From: Nocardia sp. CY41
Lineage (GTDB): Bacteria > Actinomycetota > Actinomycetes > Mycobacteriales > Mycobacteriaceae
Direction: 5' to 3'
Length of the DNA: 64,000 nucleotides
Assembly: GCF_009829325.1 (NCBI RefSeq)
Contig: NZ_VUOS01000005.1
Location: 62,001-126,000, forward strand
Both the position numbers and the translations under genes were made by a program. Each line of letters starts with the position of its first letter. The stretch's first letter is position 1. The notes beneath the pieces were generated by a model. It saw nothing but the letters and a program-made list of their open reading frames with translations. It did no database searches and was not told where the DNA came from. Positions 40,901 through 43,900 of the stretch are shown here, in pieces.

Positions 40901-43900
40901 GCCCAGGAGTCCTATCCCGAGCATTACCTGTTCCACGAGTACCTCGACGGGGAACACCCCACACCGGATGATCCGTGGCAAGACGTCGCGGAGGCCCTGT
41001 TCCCGGCGCTCGACCGCCTGCACGCCCTGCACGCCGAGCACTGGGCCGAGGCCGAACCCGAGCAACAAGTACCCACCACCCGCGTCGAATGGGAGCGGCG
41101 ACTGGTTCGCGAGGTGGCACGGATCCCCCTGGAGTTCGACACCGATGATCGGCTGCACGGCGAACTGGGTCTGCCCGACCTGTACGAGATCTTCGACGTG
41201 CGGCCCGCAACGGACGACGATATCCAGCTCGGTGTGCTGCACGGCGATCCGACCTTCCTCAATATGAAGCTGGGCCCCGATGGGGCCGGGTTGCTCGACC
41301 TGGAACTGACCCAGCCGGGATCGCCGGTGTGGGATTACGTGGCGTTCGCGACAAGGAACCCGTGGCCTACCCCCACCGTCCGGAACGAGGTCATGAACTG
41401 GTGCCGGGCGCGACTGCGGCGCGACCACGGCGCGGACGCTGCTGCGGACTTCGACCGATATCTGGTGCTGGAAGCATGGAAATCGGTCGCCGGAGACAGC
41501 TTCCGGTTGCCGCTGCTGATCGCCCGCGACCCGAGTTTCCTCGCCGACGCGACGGATGCGTTGCACCGCAACCTGAAGGTCGTGTTCGCGGCCGCGGGTC
41601 GACGGGCACCGGATGAGACCCAGGTGCGTACCCTCTTGCAGCGATGGTCTCGCCAATTCGTACGGCAACGCGAAAACCACCTGACGGCTGCGGATTCGGC
41701 TGCCGATCGATCGGCAGCCGTCGAACCGGCTACCCAGGCGACGGATCCGGACACATCCTGGCTGCCGCGGCTGTCGGTGCGCGAGTTGCTGGTACGGGGC
41801 ACGATCGGGCACGACAGCGCCGCAGCGGAGGCCGGCCTGTCCGAAGCCATCGCCACCCTGCGGTGTACCGACGGACCTGCCAGGCTGGAAGCTCTCGCGG
41901 CGGAGTACGAGCCACTCGACGACGCTGACCCGGGCGTGGTGAGCCGCATTCGGCTGCGCACCGTGCTGATGGACGGCACCCGCGAATACGGCGAAATCGC
42001 GGTGCGTTTCAACCTCGACGAGTACGGACGAGTCACCGCACGTCCGGAACCGATCGGCGCCGACCTCGATCGCCTCGCCGCCGACTACGGCGGCCCGTAC
42101 CTCCTCGGACCGGCCGAAGACCTGGCCCGGCGGATGGGCGCCGATGCGATCGAGGTCGAGGTTTCGCGCAAAGACGGCGTCCGAGCGGCGCGGTGCGGCT
42201 ACAGCTGGGTCGCCGAGCCCGGCGGGCAGGCCGGGCCAGGTGCGTGGTTCGCCCGACGATGGGCGTACAAAGACCTCACCGATTCTGCGCTGCCGACCAC
42301 CCCGATCACATTCCGCCCTGCCCTGCGCCGCCCGCAGGGCACCGATTACCTGCTCGACATCGCCGAACCGGTCCACGACGGCGGCTTGGAGCTCGACGAT
42401 GCGGCCCGCATGCTGATCACCGTCGTGACGAATTCCCCCGATGTCGCCGGCCATTACACGGAGGTCTGGTGCGTCACCGACGGCGGCGGAAAGCCGGTGA
42501 AGGTGCGGCGCATCGTCGCCACGCCTGGAGACAAGGATCTGGCCGCCAATCCCACGCATCCGAAACTGCTCGCCGGAGACCGGCTCGTCGACCAGGTCCC
42601 CCTGGACGATGAACGCGCGGAAGGTCTGGCCCGGCAGGCAGGTGTCGACGTGCCGACGACGATGGCCCACTCCGACGACTACTCGTTCCGCGAAATGGGC
42701 CCCGGCCGCGTCCCCACGACCGGTGACCCGGACTGGCCACGGACTTTGCGCGCCCTGCTCCGACAGCTGCGGCGGTTGCAGGCGGTCGAGCTGCCCGACG
42801 ATCTGTCGGTCCGCACCGTAGCCGACCAGGAACAGCTGTACCTGAGCATGCAGCGGATCAAGCAGGAACAATCTCATCCGTTCCTGCACAGGATGCGAGT
42901 ACCGCTGCCGCACGAGATCTGGGTGCCGGGCGACACCACCTGGACGGCCGGGCTGAGCCACGGCAACGCCACCTTCCGCAACCTGTGGGTCCGGCCCGAC
43001 GGCGAAGTACGCCTCGACAACTGGAATCTCACCGGCGTCCGGCACCGGTTGTGGGACTACGTCACCGTCTTCTGGAACTCATGGCCGCCGGAGGCCCTGG
43101 GCCGGGTGACGACCATGGTGGAGGACGAAATTCGCGACCAGCACGGTGAACCCGGAGTTCGGGAGTTCCGGCGGCTGCGCGCCATGGCCGCCCTCGACTC
43201 GCTGTACACCGACTCCCGATACTTCGTACACAAGATCAGCGTCGACCCCGCCACAGCCGGCCCCCTGACACGTCGCTTCTACTCCGACTACCTCGCCCTG
43301 TGGAGCTACGCCGAGACGACCGGGCAGTGGCCGTCACGGGGGACGCGACTGACCTATCAGCAGGTCCGCGACCTCATGCTGCATGCCGCCGACCCGAGCC
43401 GGCCCCGCCCCGACCTGCCCAGCACAGGTTTCGACGCCACGCCGCACTCGACTCGGCGGACCACCGTCGCACCGGACCCGAATCTGTCGGAGGTGCCGGC
43501 CATACCGGATCTGCTCGCCGAACCCCCTGCCGAAAGCGAGTTGCTACCGAGATTGTCCGGCCTGCAACGGGAGTACGGCCTCGAGCTCGAGCTCCGGCTG
43601 ACCCGCGTCAACTATCTGCCCACCGACGACGAGTCCATCTCGGGAATACGGATCCGCGGCGTGTTCGTCAGCCGTGGCGAGAATCCGGCCGAGGCGGGCG
43701 ATCTGGATCTCTCCATCGAGTTCGACGAAAACGGCCGGCTCACCGCACGATTCGACAAGCTGTGGATAGAACCGTGGCAAGCCCACACCAGAGCCGTTGA
43801 TCAGGTCGTCACCTCACTCCTCGCTTACCTCCGCCGGTCCGAGGTGGAAGATGTGACCTTCACGGTGCACGGTCGCCGCGGGGCTCGCGCCGCGATCAGG

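Noticed and set aside
40124..43045. Long minus-strand open frame of 973 residues
   Set aside because: It lies opposite the kinase array, has low-complexity Gly/Arg content and matches no family; it is a shadow caused by strong G/C third-position bias on the other strand.
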